IMG/VR virus record: IMGVR_UViG_3300048088_000132
Span: 1-58,827 of that record
Length of the DNA: 58,827 nt
Direction: 5' to 3' (one strand)
Source of the DNA: a virus
Shown here in pieces: positions 23,101 through 30,315 of this stretch; positions within the stretch are counted from its first letter, which is position 1; every line of letters starts with the position of its first letter. Under the pieces are notes generated by a model. That model did not search any database, was not told where the DNA came from, and worked only from the letters and a program-made list of their open reading frames with translations. The position numbers and the translations under genes were made by a program.

Positions 23101-23913
23101 GGCGGTGACCCGCTGGTTCGACCCCGCCAGGGTGAAGTTGTTGAGGAAGGAGGCGGGTGGGCTGGCAACCGCCCAAGTGATGATGTTCCAGGCCCCCGAC
23201 GTATTCCCCGCCGACGCCAACGCGAGGTAGGCGTAGCTCGACTGCACCAACGTGACGTCAGGACCCTGCGGTCCCGTCAAACCAGCCGGACCTATCGCTC
23301 CCGACTCAGACGTGACAGTGATCTGGCCTCGATTAACGGCGTACGTTCCCGCCGTGACCTGAGTGAGACGTACTTGCACCGTGATCGTACGATCACTCGG
23401 GCCGCACGAGACGATGCCAGAGCCAGCGAAGGTGGACCACCCGCTTGCTACGGCGCACGTGCCACCGATCTGCAAGCCCGGGATCGTCGTGTTCGGGGCC
23501 TGCATGTCGTAGGACTGAAGATCGGTGGTGCCGTTGAGCGTGCTCGCGGTACCAACCACATCAACGTAGACGTTGTAGTCCGTGAGCGCCTTGCCCGCCC
23601 ATGTCACAGTGCCGATCACGGTGGCGGTGGTACCAATGGCTGCTGAAGGGACCAATGCCTGCTGCGCGACCAGTGTGGTACCTGATGCCCCACTAGCCGG
23701 TGTAGCCCACGTCGTGTCGTAGTCAGTAGCCGAGCCCTTGACCAGCGCCTGACCTACCGTGCCTCCCGGTGGCACAGTGACTCGGCACCACCGCGTGCCG
23801 TCCGAAACGTACACACAGTCGTCAGTCGTGTTGTAGTACGTGTCACCGTTCGGACCTACCGGAGGAGCGGTAGCCCAAGGCGCAGCGTTGGTAGGTCCGT
23901 ACTCTCGGGGCAT
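20161..23913 (-). CDS. Modular tail fibre with collagen-like linkers and C-terminal collar domain
   Basis: 1250 residues from ATG 23913 (TGATG overlap). Several beta-sandwich modules of C1q/TNF-like type each end in VGG[STA]KGD and are joined by collagen-like G-x-y linkers (GGTKGDPGPPGG, then GDKGDKGDPGGPVGPPGP). The last 200 residues are a phage collar domain: GVIQAFAGS, MCDGAARSRTTYAALF, GDGSTTFNVPNLNGRVPVG. This is followed by repeated HxH pairs (SHNHSG, AHQHSS, AHYHNA, DHAHSV, DHLHGI) that probably bind metal, as in T4 gp12. The likely role is host receptor binding. Confidence 0.8.
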   Translation of the reverse strand: MPREYGPTNAAPWATAPPVGPNGDTYYNTTDDCVYVSDGTRWCRVTVPPGGTVGQALVKGSATDYDTTWATPASGASGTTLVAQQALVPSAAIGTTATVIGTVTWAGKALTDYNVYVDVVGTASTLNGTTDLQSYDMQAPNTTIPGLQIGGTCAVASGWSTFAGSGIVSCGPSDRTITVQVRLTQVTAGTYAVNRGQITVTSESGAIGPAGLTGPQGPDVTLVQSSYAYLALASAGNTSGAWNIITWAVASPPASFLNNFTLAGSNQRVTASQAGRYRVQVEASVNNSIAMNYAQLRLEQFNSIGSLIAQHDLVGTQMAAAGWTSPSHEAQFSMSVGDYIVASWQPNGAGATISTTGTSISIIPVGGSKGDVGPSVVQAQSSYFYAQASSSTPAMSANTQNVIWWLYPTIQNNGFTFNASGTNIIVTQAGKYRVAAQISGYSGGAGTIISTQISHLDSTATVKATRGQNNPLGANGMWTVATGETILDCAVGDIIQIFVNPNAAFTINVTSSWLEITPVGGTKGDPGPPGGTFDGFRRRASTAYVIPTTTVTELALPTTDVALGSTYTPDGTSTRISIPATGVYDVTGWICTSGVVFPAGSFLAIRVNGVVAIRSMANRQHAYESITISGQLRLNQGDQVALAFYHEAGSNFTLGTVTAGTGTDPTSPAMAIWRAGSGPQGASINVKGTVTTYNTLPLTANINDTWLASDSQHLWTWNGSVWVDMGSIFSSAQAQQFSRVIGIAYGSIAGLTLSTTYPGTEMYRISNVFLRAGVRYRGSVNSRAFHTNGDWAQYVRLGMSTATGPGTVTASLDAYFKAGQTYGAINWEWEITVSVDGIYTLGVGGTGSSTTCVVWTDGGSRFMLEDLSSMKGDPGAPGLPGSATNVGGSWFGAVATTPAAPGTDVTYTLDWATTRATSFTLAGSNRQVVAQAQGRYQATLVVAWNGSTAAVQYTRAGIIHYNAAGTQQAIATVVGPGGPASTYLEATAVGQFDMQIGDYLTFTANIANAVGIPLGGGSSFASVIPVGGAKGDKGDKGDPGGPVGPPGPDQPTGVIQAFAGSTAPTNYLMCDGAARSRTTYAALFAVCGTAYGAGDGSTTFNVPNLNGRVPVGRDGGYFAALGQAGGTTVATMPSHNHSGYTGASDRSLAHQHSSNFATAGRNAAHYHNAGNQSTNLLAQGGAGTLGVTTGPRSIFEVSAATGTESADHAHSVSGWTDAGQGAPDHLHGISAQGSGDNVQPYLTVNYIIRT

Positions 23914-25832
23914 CAGCCAGCGACCACTACTCGATACCCGGCTCCAAGGTTCGGGTTGTAGCGGATCGTTGCTGTGTTGACAGAGGTGGCATCCCAATCC
24001 ACCGAGACAGCAGTGAACGGAGTGGCACCATTCAGTACCGTCAACTGGATGTCCCTGGTGTTCAGGTTGTGGGTGACCACCTCAGGGCTGGACGTGCCAG
24101 CGAGCGCCGCCGCGAACTTGGTGGCGTACACGGTGGGCGTCACCCACTGCGTGTCGAAGTCCGTAGCCGACTTCTTGGCGAGCACCTGATTGATAGCACC
24201 ACCTGCTACCACCGCATCGAGCTTGACCCACGGTGACCAGAAGCTCGCCCGCTGGCCTCGATACCAGACGCCTTGACTGGTACCACCCGTTCCCTCGCTC
24301 TGCCAGATCTGTGAGCAGTAGGTACCGCCACCGTTAATGGGCTGCGTAACGATCAGCACACCCGAGCTACCGATCGACGTCGGAGGAGCGTTGGTGTTCG
24401 GGGTCGAGATGTTGTAGATGCCGGTCTGCGTGAGCGTGTTGAAGTCCACGTTCCCCGGCTGGAGCGGAGGCCCGAGGACACTGTCCCATCCCACTGCATA
24501 GTTCGTGGCCGACGTCTTGACGAGCGCCTGGGTGATCGTGCCAGCAGTTGGCAGGATGACCGAAGGGTTGACGTGGATCTCGTCGGCGTTGACGACAATG
24601 GTTGAGTCACCAGCGATAACGTTGAGGGTGGCATCAGCCGAGAGCGCACCACCACCGGTCAGACCAGCACCAGCGATGACTTGCCGAGAGGTCGGCACAT
24701 AACTGGCGAGCGAGGCCACCGAGGCAATCACACTCGTGTTCACGTGTAGCTCATCAGCGTTGACGAGGAGACTGGTGTCCCCGGCGATGACGTTGAGCGT
24801 GTTGCCGCTCTGCGTCATACCGGCGCCAGCGGTTACCGTCCCACCGCCTGCGAACTGCGCCCAGAACATGTTGTCGGTGCCCAACACGAAGCCTGGGTTG
24901 TTGGTGCAGACCCAGGCCGTGTCGGCGTAGAGCGTGCCTTCCTCCACGAACACCGCGGCACCTGGTATCTCAGTCGAGGAGTTGGCGTCCTGTGCTCGTG
25001 CCCACGCTCCCACCGCCGCTACGTAGATGCCGTTCTGAGCAGCGTTGACCCCAGTCCAACCCCGAGACAACACCCGATCACCAGCCGCCAACACCACCCC
25101 ATCAAGCGTGCTCAACCCGGTCAGGGTGACAGGGGAGCCAGGAGCATCAGTAGCCCGCACCGCTTGCTTCCAAGACAGCCCCGCCACGGCGTTGTCCACG
25201 TAGCTCTTGTTGGTGGCGTCACCGACGCTGACCGGGGTAGCAACGTTGGTGATCAACTGGTTCTGCATGTTGAGTGCACCATTCACCGCCAGAGCGTTGA
25301 GATGGATAGCACCATGCTCAGTATCACCGTGCGGAGGAGAACCGTGGTTGTGATCCTGTCGGGCGACCACGTTCGATGCACCCTGCGACCCAACAGATCC
25401 AGATGTCGTGAGAGCGGGGATGGCGGTGAACGTGGTCGCCCACGGCGCAGTGCCGTGCACGTGATCAGAACGAGCAACCGTGGTCGAGGCACCCGGAGCA
25501 GTGGAGTTACCAGGCCAAGCCAGAGTGGTGTCAACACCGAAGGCCTCTCGACCATGCTTGTGATCCTCCCGAGCGTAGTTGGTGCCGGTACCAACGACAG
25601 GAGCATCACCGACCGCCTGGGTGGTGACAGTGGCCGCAGGGATGGCTCCTGCTGCCGCCTGCGCCGCGATCCACTGCGAGCCGTTGTACCAGTACAGGAC
25701 GTTGGCGGTGGTGTTGTAGTACACCTGCCCCAGCACTGGAGCCGGAGCGGTGGGCGCGTTCGGGAGGTTCTGGACCCGAGCGTTGCGTAGCTCGTTCTGG
25801 GAGAGATCGATGGCGCCGTAGAACGTGGGCAT
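23913..25832 (-). CDS. Tail fibre protein with repeated beta modules
   Basis: 639 residues. It opens with FYGAIDLSQNELRNARVQNL, typical of a fibre shaft start. Repeated motifs include VLYWYNGSQW, two DHxHG blocks (YAREDHKHG, RSDHVHG), and paired [VL]NADE[LI]HVN repeats (around 375 and 418). The C-terminus has VVTHNLNTRDIQLTVL, the 'tHnLn.r.v.v.v' element seen at fibre tips. It probably forms part of a fibre complex with its two neighbours, which are read the same way with 0-10 bp between genes. Confidence 0.7.
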   Translation of the reverse strand: MPTFYGAIDLSQNELRNARVQNLPNAPTAPAPVLGQVYYNTTANVLYWYNGSQWIAAQAAAGAIPAATVTTQAVGDAPVVGTGTNYAREDHKHGREAFGVDTTLAWPGNSTAPGASTTVARSDHVHGTAPWATTFTAIPALTTSGSVGSQGASNVVARQDHNHGSPPHGDTEHGAIHLNALAVNGALNMQNQLITNVATPVSVGDATNKSYVDNAVAGLSWKQAVRATDAPGSPVTLTGLSTLDGVVLAAGDRVLSRGWTGVNAAQNGIYVAAVGAWARAQDANSSTEIPGAAVFVEEGTLYADTAWVCTNNPGFVLGTDNMFWAQFAGGGTVTAGAGMTQSGNTLNVIAGDTSLLVNADELHVNTSVIASVASLASYVPTSRQVIAGAGLTGGGALSADATLNVIAGDSTIVVNADEIHVNPSVILPTAGTITQALVKTSATNYAVGWDSVLGPPLQPGNVDFNTLTQTGIYNISTPNTNAPPTSIGSSGVLIVTQPINGGGTYCSQIWQSEGTGGTSQGVWYRGQRASFWSPWVKLDAVVAGGAINQVLAKKSATDFDTQWVTPTVYATKFAAALAGTSSPEVVTHNLNTRDIQLTVLNGATPFTAVSVDWDATSVNTATIRYNPNLGAGYRVVVAG

Positions 25833-25842
25833 GGCGGGTCTC

Positions 25843-26715
25843 CTAGCTCAGGTACGCGTCGCCGCCGAAGGCAGCCGAGAAGGTCAGGGTCACAACAGTT
25901 GGACTCGTGTAGGTGATGGCACCAGGGACGACCTCACGCCCGCTGGAGTCCACGACCGACACGTTCGGGAAGAAGGGCAGGTTGTGGATGATGGTCCACG
26001 TCGTGGCCGGTGTCGTCTGATAGTGATGGTAGGAGCCCCCAGGACCACCACCGGCTGGAGCCGTGACGACCCCGGCGCAGTAGATCGGTCCCTCTGGGAG
26101 CGGACCCAGGGAGCGCACGAGGGACACGGAGTAGGTGAAGTACGCCCCGTTGTTGATCGGCGCCGCGAGAACCAGGTACTCCATGCGGGTGTCCGGGTGC
26201 CGCTTGTCGTAGAGGTACCAGTGGAACCCAGCTTGGTAAGTCAACAAGACATCAGTGATGTCCACGCCATGCACCGTCTGAGTGCTCACATAGATCTCAG
26301 TCACCGTCGCCTGGTTGGTGCTGTTCATCCGCAACTCACCGGGCTTCGGGATCAAGGTGGGCACGTCCATCAGTGTGGGTGCATCCACGGAGAACGTCGA
26401 GGTGCCAACAGCAGGAGCACCCAACGTGAACTCGAACGTGCCTCCTGGTGGTCCTGGTGGGCCTGCTGTCGAGGAGTCCTTGGACTCCGAGCCCACCCAC
26501 ACCGGACGCTCAGCCAGGCCGCTCTCGAACATGATCCAGCCGGTGTCCCCAGGGTCAGGCCGTGGCCCCGCGAAGTCGTAGACCACGACGATCTCGGTGG
26601 CGAAGATCTGAGGGATCTGCACCCGAGCCTGGTCAGTCAACAACTCCAAGCACACTGCCTGGTACACGCCACCGTAGCTGACCGAGGTAGCACTGAGCGC
26701 ACCGCTGTCGGTCAT
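25843..26715 (-). CDS. Tail fibre/adaptor protein with collagen-like insert
   Basis: 290 residues. A GPPGPPGG collagen-like stretch follows the first 85 residues, then a beta-rich domain. The end, WTIIHNLPFFPNVSVVDSSG followed by GDAYLS, is a common phage tail-tip pattern. The related HNL motif recurs at the end of the next gene. It is the first of three fibre genes, 3 bp after the SpoVS-like gene, and may connect the fibres to the baseplate. Confidence 0.65.
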   Translation of the reverse strand: MTDSGALSATSVSYGGVYQAVCLELLTDQARVQIPQIFATEIVVVYDFAGPRPDPGDTGWIMFESGLAERPVWVGSESKDSSTAGPPGPPGGTFEFTLGAPAVGTSTFSVDAPTLMDVPTLIPKPGELRMNSTNQATVTEIYVSTQTVHGVDITDVLLTYQAGFHWYLYDKRHPDTRMEYLVLAAPINNGAYFTYSVSLVRSLGPLPEGPIYCAGVVTAPAGGGPGGSYHHYQTTPATTWTIIHNLPFFPNVSVVDSSGREVVPGAITYTSPTVVTLTFSAAFGGDAYLS

Positions 26716-26718
26716 GGC

Positions 26719-27072
26719 CTACCGCCAGAGGGTACGCCACACGACGGCGCTGAGCGTACCGTCACCTCCTGAGTTGGCCACGTTGTCGAAAGCAGGCAGG
26801 TAGACCAGGTCGATCCCCAAGGGGGCAGCGATCCCTCGGGCGATGATCTGCGCCTTCACCGCCTGCCCGACCGCACCGTGACCAATGGCGCGCATGATGG
26901 GGGCTTTCCCCTCCTGGATGGCCCGGACCAGCGCTGTTGCCACAGCATGAGGCGGGCTCGACGCACTCACCTTGAGCAGGTTGTCGTCGTCATCGAAGAA
27001 GGTCGTTGCCTCCCTGCGGTACCCCGCATCGATGTGATCCACGCTGGCCGGATGCGCCACGCTTGGTGACAC
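26719..27072 (-). CDS. SpoVS-like protein
   Basis: 117 residues from a GTG start. Residues about 33-100 match the SpoVS family closely: LLKVSASSPPHAVATAL, then APIMRAIGHGAVGQAVKAQI, then IARGIAAPLGIDLVYLPAF. SpoVS is a small Alba-like-fold protein required for sporulation in Bacillus and found widely in bacteria and some phages. Nucleic-acid binding is proposed but the mechanism is unclear. An extra N-terminus with FFDDDDN precedes the domain. It lies between DNA-metabolism genes and the fibres. Confidence 0.75.
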   Translation of the reverse strand: MSPSVAHPASVDHIDAGYRREATTFFDDDDNLLKVSASSPPHAVATALVRAIQEGKAPIMRAIGHGAVGQAVKAQIIARGIAAPLGIDLVYLPAFDNVANSGGDGTLSAVVWRTLWR

Positions 27073-27085
27073 TACATCAGACCAG

Positions 27086-27346
27086 CTAGTCGCCCTTGTC
27101 TTCCTCCGGGAGCGGGCTCCACGTGAAGGTGGGTGCGTGGTCGGGGACGTCGATGTCCATGGTACCGATGACGCTGGCCCACGACCGAGGGAACACGAGG
27201 TTGATCTGCACAGCGACCTCGTTCGCCGCCAGGCGGATGAGCTTGGAGTTGCCTCTCGGCTTGGCCAAGCGCATCGTCATGTCGCTCTTGATGACGAGGT
27301 ACACCGTCGTCACCGCTTCCGCTGGCGTGCCCGGTCTCGTGGGCAT
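27086..27346 (-). CDS. Small beta-rich protein of unknown function
   Basis: 86 residues from ATG 27346 (TGATG overlap). After a short N-terminus come alternating strands (VTTVYLVIKSDMTMRLAK and NEVAVQINLVF) and an acidic C-terminal PLPEEDKGD. It has no recognised family. Size and strand pattern could suit a small DNA- or RNA-binding barrel. Confidence 0.55.
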   Translation of the reverse strand: MPTRPGTPAEAVTTVYLVIKSDMTMRLAKPRGNSKLIRLAANEVAVQINLVFPRSWASVIGTMDIDVPDHAPTFTWSPLPEEDKGD

Positions 27347-27621
27347 CAGGCGACGACTGCGTAGGCCTCGGGCACATCGGTCTGGATCATGCGCCACTCA
27401 CAGCGTTGACACCAGACCACCCGAGGAAGCTGCCCCTCGTTGAGGGCATGCTTCGGGTCACCGAAGTACCGGTGGCCGTGCTTGCGGCACCGTCGCTTGG
27501 ACGCGCCGCACTCCAAGACGTAGACGGCGATCTCGCCACCCCGACACGCACTGCATCCTGCTCCATCGCAGTGTGCACAGGTGAGAGTGAACCGCTCAGT
27601 CAGTTCGTACTCATCAGCCAT
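27346..27621 (-). CDS. DnaJ-type zinc-ribbon protein
   Basis: 91 residues from ATG 27621. CAHCDGAGCSACRGG is a DnaJ-like CxxCxGxG pair, followed by CGASKRRC and CQRCEW, enough ligands for two zinc sites. There is no J domain. Such small zinc proteins in phage operons often bind nucleic acid or a replication partner. It follows the second resolvase-like gene after a 52-bp gap with no phage-type promoter consensus. Confidence 0.6.
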   Translation of the reverse strand: MADEYELTERFTLTCAHCDGAGCSACRGGEIAVYVLECGASKRRCRKHGHRYFGDPKHALNEGQLPRVVWCQRCEWRMIQTDVPEAYAVVA

Positions 27622-27673
27622 GCCTCTTAGGGTACGGCAACCTAGTGCGGATGAGAATGGGTCAGACGGCCCG

Positions 27674-28063
27674 TCATGCAGGGGACCGCACCAGACGACG
27701 ACGGCGGGGCTGCGGAGGCACATCGATGGCTGCGAGGGCGAGGTCGTTCCAACGATTGACCGTGGTCAGTAGGTAGTACTGACCCACATCTGTCGTCCCT
27801 CGCCGCTTGATGATAACGGCGCCCTGGAAGAACCCAGCGTTCTCACACTGAGCGTCAAGCTCACGGATGTAGGTGCCGATTGTGATCGTCTTCTCATTCT
27901 TGGCTTCGATCATCACCGGCACGCCGTCAGCCAGCCTGATGTCTCCCTCGTCCCTCCTACCCTTTTGGGTGATGCGCCTGGCGTAGGGCCAGCCGTTGAT
28001 CTTCAACCATGAGACGGTGTGGGACTCGTGTTCGGTTCCCCTCTTCTTCCCCGGGTTAGCCAC
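27674..28063 (-). CDS. PD-(D/E)XK resolvase-like nuclease
   Basis: 129 residues from GTG 28063, overlapping the upstream stop; GTG 28084 is possible. It has the Hjc-like layout: KKRGTEHESHTVSWLK (catalytic Glu), RRITQKGRRDEGDI (metal-binding Asp), VPVMIEAKNE (the ExK pair), then GAVIIKRRG. It probably resolves Holliday junctions or other branched DNA before packaging. The C-terminus PPQPRRRRLVRSPA nearly repeats the N-terminus of the 193-aa protein at 48004 (EQPRRRLVRTP), part of the shared basic terminal motif. Confidence 0.75.
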   Translation of the reverse strand: MANPGKKRGTEHESHTVSWLKINGWPYARRITQKGRRDEGDIRLADGVPVMIEAKNEKTITIGTYIRELDAQCENAGFFQGAVIIKRRGTTDVGQYYLLTTVNRWNDLALAAIDVPPQPRRRRLVRSPA

Positions 28064-28295
28064 GCTCAACAGCCGCCTCGACACCCATGACGTGGACCCA
28101 GGCGTCCGTCAGCAGGGCGCTCTGGCGGTAGGTGAACCCGGCATCAGAATCATGACGCTGAAGGCACCAGTACTCGTGGGCCACGAGGTGACCGATGCCG
28201 CCGAGCACCTCCCGCAGGCCGCACTCCCGGTGCATGGGCTGACGGTCAAGGTCGTAAGCCCCCACGAATAGCTCGCCACACAGCACGCAGTTCAT
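28056..28295 (-). CDS. Small zinc-knuckle protein
   Basis: 79 residues starting MNCVLCGELF, with HREC downstream (about 22-25), so a Cys-Cys-His-Cys zinc site is likely. The rest is helical with aromatic residues. ATGA overlap with the upstream gene and an 8-bp overlap with the nuclease gene downstream indicate coupled translation, possibly as its partner. Confidence 0.6.
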   Translation of the reverse strand: MNCVLCGELFVGAYDLDRQPMHRECGLREVLGGIGHLVAHEYWCLQRHDSDAGFTYRQSALLTDAWVHVMGVEAAVERG

Positions 28296-28558
28296 CGTGT
28301 GAACTCCGTGCCCCGGTCGTCCTCATCGAACAGCGTCGGCATCGACTCGATCAGCCTGGCACCCTCCAAGCGACCGAGCACCCGTCCCACCTCGATGGCG
28401 TTGGCGAACCAGCCCACCATCGTGCCCTCTTCCAGGCCGTACGGTCCCGTGCCACCGACCACGAACCCGGCGAAGATGCGACAGAACTCTGAGGCCCACA
28501 CTCGGGCATCAATGGTGCTGTGAAGATCAGGTGCTCCAGCTTGCGGCTCGTCCTTCAA
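28292..28558 (-). CDS. Small unknown protein
   Basis: 88 residues from a TTG at 28558, chosen because AGGAAGGG lies 6 nt upstream. The protein has one amphipathic helix (WASEFCRIFAGFVVGG) and an acidic end (FDEDDRGTEF). There is no recognised family. It overlaps the genes on both sides. Confidence 0.5.
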   Translation of the reverse strand: MKDEPQAGAPDLHSTIDARVWASEFCRIFAGFVVGGTGPYGLEEGTMVGWFANAIEVGRVLGRLEGARLIESMPTLFDEDDRGTEFTR

Positions 28559-29012
28559 CGGGTGCCCTTCCTACTCGTCGGGTCAGTTCACGTGACAGCA
28601 GAGCGGCGCCCCGCTCCATGTTGTTCGACAGCACCGTCAACATCTTCACCCGTGCGTGGATGACGTCGTAGCGTGACTGCGCCGCCAACACCTCCGGGTC
28701 CAGATCCTTCTCCGCTCGCAGCACCGTGACCTTGGCACCAGGGTCCCCTGACGTCATGAACATCGCCGTCAGCACCTTGATCTCAGTCTCGATGGTGGCC
28801 TCCTCGATCTCAGCCTCGACGCGACGCACGTCGATGAAGTTGGCCCACGCGATGTAGGCAGCGAAGATCTCCATGAGCCGCTGGCTGCCAAGGTCCGGGA
28901 GGTTGAGGGGGATCTGAGGGACGCCTCGCTCAGGCCTTCCGGGCAAGGGCACGCCGTCGTAGCTTGGCGTCGGCCTTGATGACAGGCGTTTGAGCGGCCT
29001 CGTGTTTGTCAT
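28527..29012 (-). CDS. Helical protein next to the Cas4-like nuclease
   Basis: 161 residues from ATG 29012 (GGAAG ribosome site); GTG 28952 would avoid the 83-bp overlap with the nuclease gene. The body is largely helical and charged (VRRVEAEIEEATIETEIKVL), ending basic. The N-terminus MTNTRPLKRLSSRP carries a form of the basic terminal motif. No family is recognised. It is perhaps an accessory factor for the adjacent nuclease. Confidence 0.5.
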   Translation of the reverse strand: MTNTRPLKRLSSRPTPSYDGVPLPGRPERGVPQIPLNLPDLGSQRLMEIFAAYIAWANFIDVRRVEAEIEEATIETEIKVLTAMFMTSGDPGAKVTVLRAEKDLDPEVLAAQSRYDVIHARVKMLTVLSNNMERGAALLSRELTRRVGRAPVEGRAASWST

Positions 29013-29994
29013 GGTTCCGTATCTTCCAACATGTGTTGCGGTACTTGCAACCACGGCACGTGGACACCTGCTCGTCGGTGGCCCACGCTGGCCGTGGTGG
29101 AGGGCGCAGCGTTTCGAGCGCCTTGGTCACCAGGTGAGCACCTTCCAAGGCCCGCTCCACCAGACGGTCGTTGAGCTTGACCCGGAACTCCTTGACGTCC
29201 TGGTTGGGCTTCCACTCGTAGAGGAAGATCATCTCCGTGGGCACCGGTACCTCAGCCACCCCGAGCGAGGCCATGTACAGGTACAGCGCGCCCTGGCGCA
29301 CGTGCACAGGGAAGGGCCGCTGGATGTCCATCCAGATCTTGTCCAGCGTCTCGTTGTTGAGGTAACGCTCGTACAACTCGGGCGCGTCGAAGCGGAGGCT
29401 GTTGATCCCGATGGACTTCACCTCCAGCAGACGGAAGGGCTCGCTGTCATCGAACCAGAGCCCACCGTCAGCGTGACCCCCGAGATGGAGGTGCGGTGCG
29501 GTGAGTGGTACCTCCTTGTACCGAAGGAACTCAACAACAGCACCGCAGTAGAAGCACTCCTTCGGTGCGCGGTCCCACCAACGGCACTGACACTGACGGC
29601 ACTCGAACACGCCGTAGAGCACACCCATCTCCCACAACCACGTCTGCCACTTGCGGTGGATGGTGTGGCCCTCGATCCACACGTTCTCCAACCGGAAGCT
29701 GGGGCTGGCGCTCTTGGTGCCGTCGATGGGGATACCAGCCAGCCGGTAGTAGTCAGCCCGGTAGCACCAGTCCGGCTTGCACATCTCCGAGGGGTGCAAC
29801 AAAGTCTGGTCCCGCTCTTCGTCGGGGATCACAGCCTGTCTGAGCACGTGTTTCTTGAGGTCGTCCAGGATGATGTTGCGGTTGCCCACCGACAGGTCCC
29901 GCATCTCCCGGAGCACCCGGTGAGAGATGCTACGTTCAACCGGACGACCCTCGCTCATGTCCATTCCATCTGTCGAGGACCCACGCCGCGGCAC
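28930..29994 (-). CDS. Cas4/RecB-like PD-(D/E)XK exonuclease
   Basis: 354 residues from a GTG start. The nuclease core has GGHADGG (Asp176), LLEVKSI (Glu191-x-Lys193) and VRQGALYLYM (the motif QxxxY). A Cys set, MCKPDWC early (72, 77) and CRGCKYRNTC near the end, resembles the Fe-S ligands of Cas4/AddB-type enzymes. An insertion at 132-150 (CRQCQC and CFYC) adds a second zinc-ribbon-like cluster; its codons hold a 13-bp repeat. Cas4-like nucleases are common in actinophage recombination modules with RecA and resolvases, as here. Confidence 0.8.
   Translation of the reverse strand: MPRRGSSTDGMDMSEGRPVERSISHRVLREMRDLSVGNRNIILDDLKKHVLRQAVIPDEERDQTLLHPSEMCKPDWCYRADYYRLAGIPIDGTKSASPSFRLENVWIEGHTIHRKWQTWLWEMGVLYGVFECRQCQCRWWDRAPKECFYCGAVVEFLRYKEVPLTAPHLHLGGHADGGLWFDDSEPFRLLEVKSIGINSLRFDAPELYERYLNNETLDKIWMDIQRPFPVHVRQGALYLYMASLGVAEVPVPTEMIFLYEWKPNQDVKEFRVKLNDRLVERALEGAHLVTKALETLRPPPRPAWATDEQVSTCRGCKYRNTCWKIRNHDKHEAAQTPVIKADAKLRRRALARKA
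29585..29597 (-). repeat. 13-bp repeat GTCAGTGTCAGTG (minus orientation)
   Basis: This perfect copy lies inside the Cas4-like gene, in the codons of the zinc-ribbon insertion (CRQCQCRW). The reading frame tolerates the exact sequence. Confidence 0.85.
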
Positions 29995-30000
29995 GGAAGC

Positions 30001-30315
30001 TCATGCAATGCGAGGGTCGTCATCGAAGTAGTCCTCCTCGCGCAGCACCACGTACCGGCGTGTTCCACCCTTCTCCTTGAACTCGATGCAGAAGACGGGT
30101 GTCCGGTTGTCGATGAGAGCATTGTGCTCTAGCTGACGCAACTCGGCCAGCTTGAGGACGAAGGACTTGTGGGAGGTCCACTTGGCTTCGATCAATCTTC
30201 CCAGGGAGCGCACGTCGTGTTTCCGTACCCATCCGTTGCCCGATCCAGGCGAGCGGGTACCGCCTGTGAGGTTGGCGAGCCGTGACTCCTGCTTCTCCCA
30301 CGGCTTACGAGGCAA
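30001..30315 (-). CDS. Small PD-(D/E)XK nuclease
   Basis: 104 residues. WVRKHDVRS (Asp34), LIEAKWT (Glu43-x-Lys45) and HKSFVLKLAELRQL form a minimal resolvase-type restriction fold, often seen in phages as a Holliday-junction or structure-specific nuclease. It overlaps the RecA gene by 11 bp and precedes the Cas4-like gene, so it belongs to the recombination operon. The phage thus has two small resolvase-like enzymes. Confidence 0.7.
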   Translation of the reverse strand: MPRKPWEKQESRLANLTGGTRSPGSGNGWVRKHDVRSLGRLIEAKWTSHKSFVLKLAELRQLEHNALIDNRTPVFCIEFKEKGGTRRYVVLREEDYFDDDPRIA

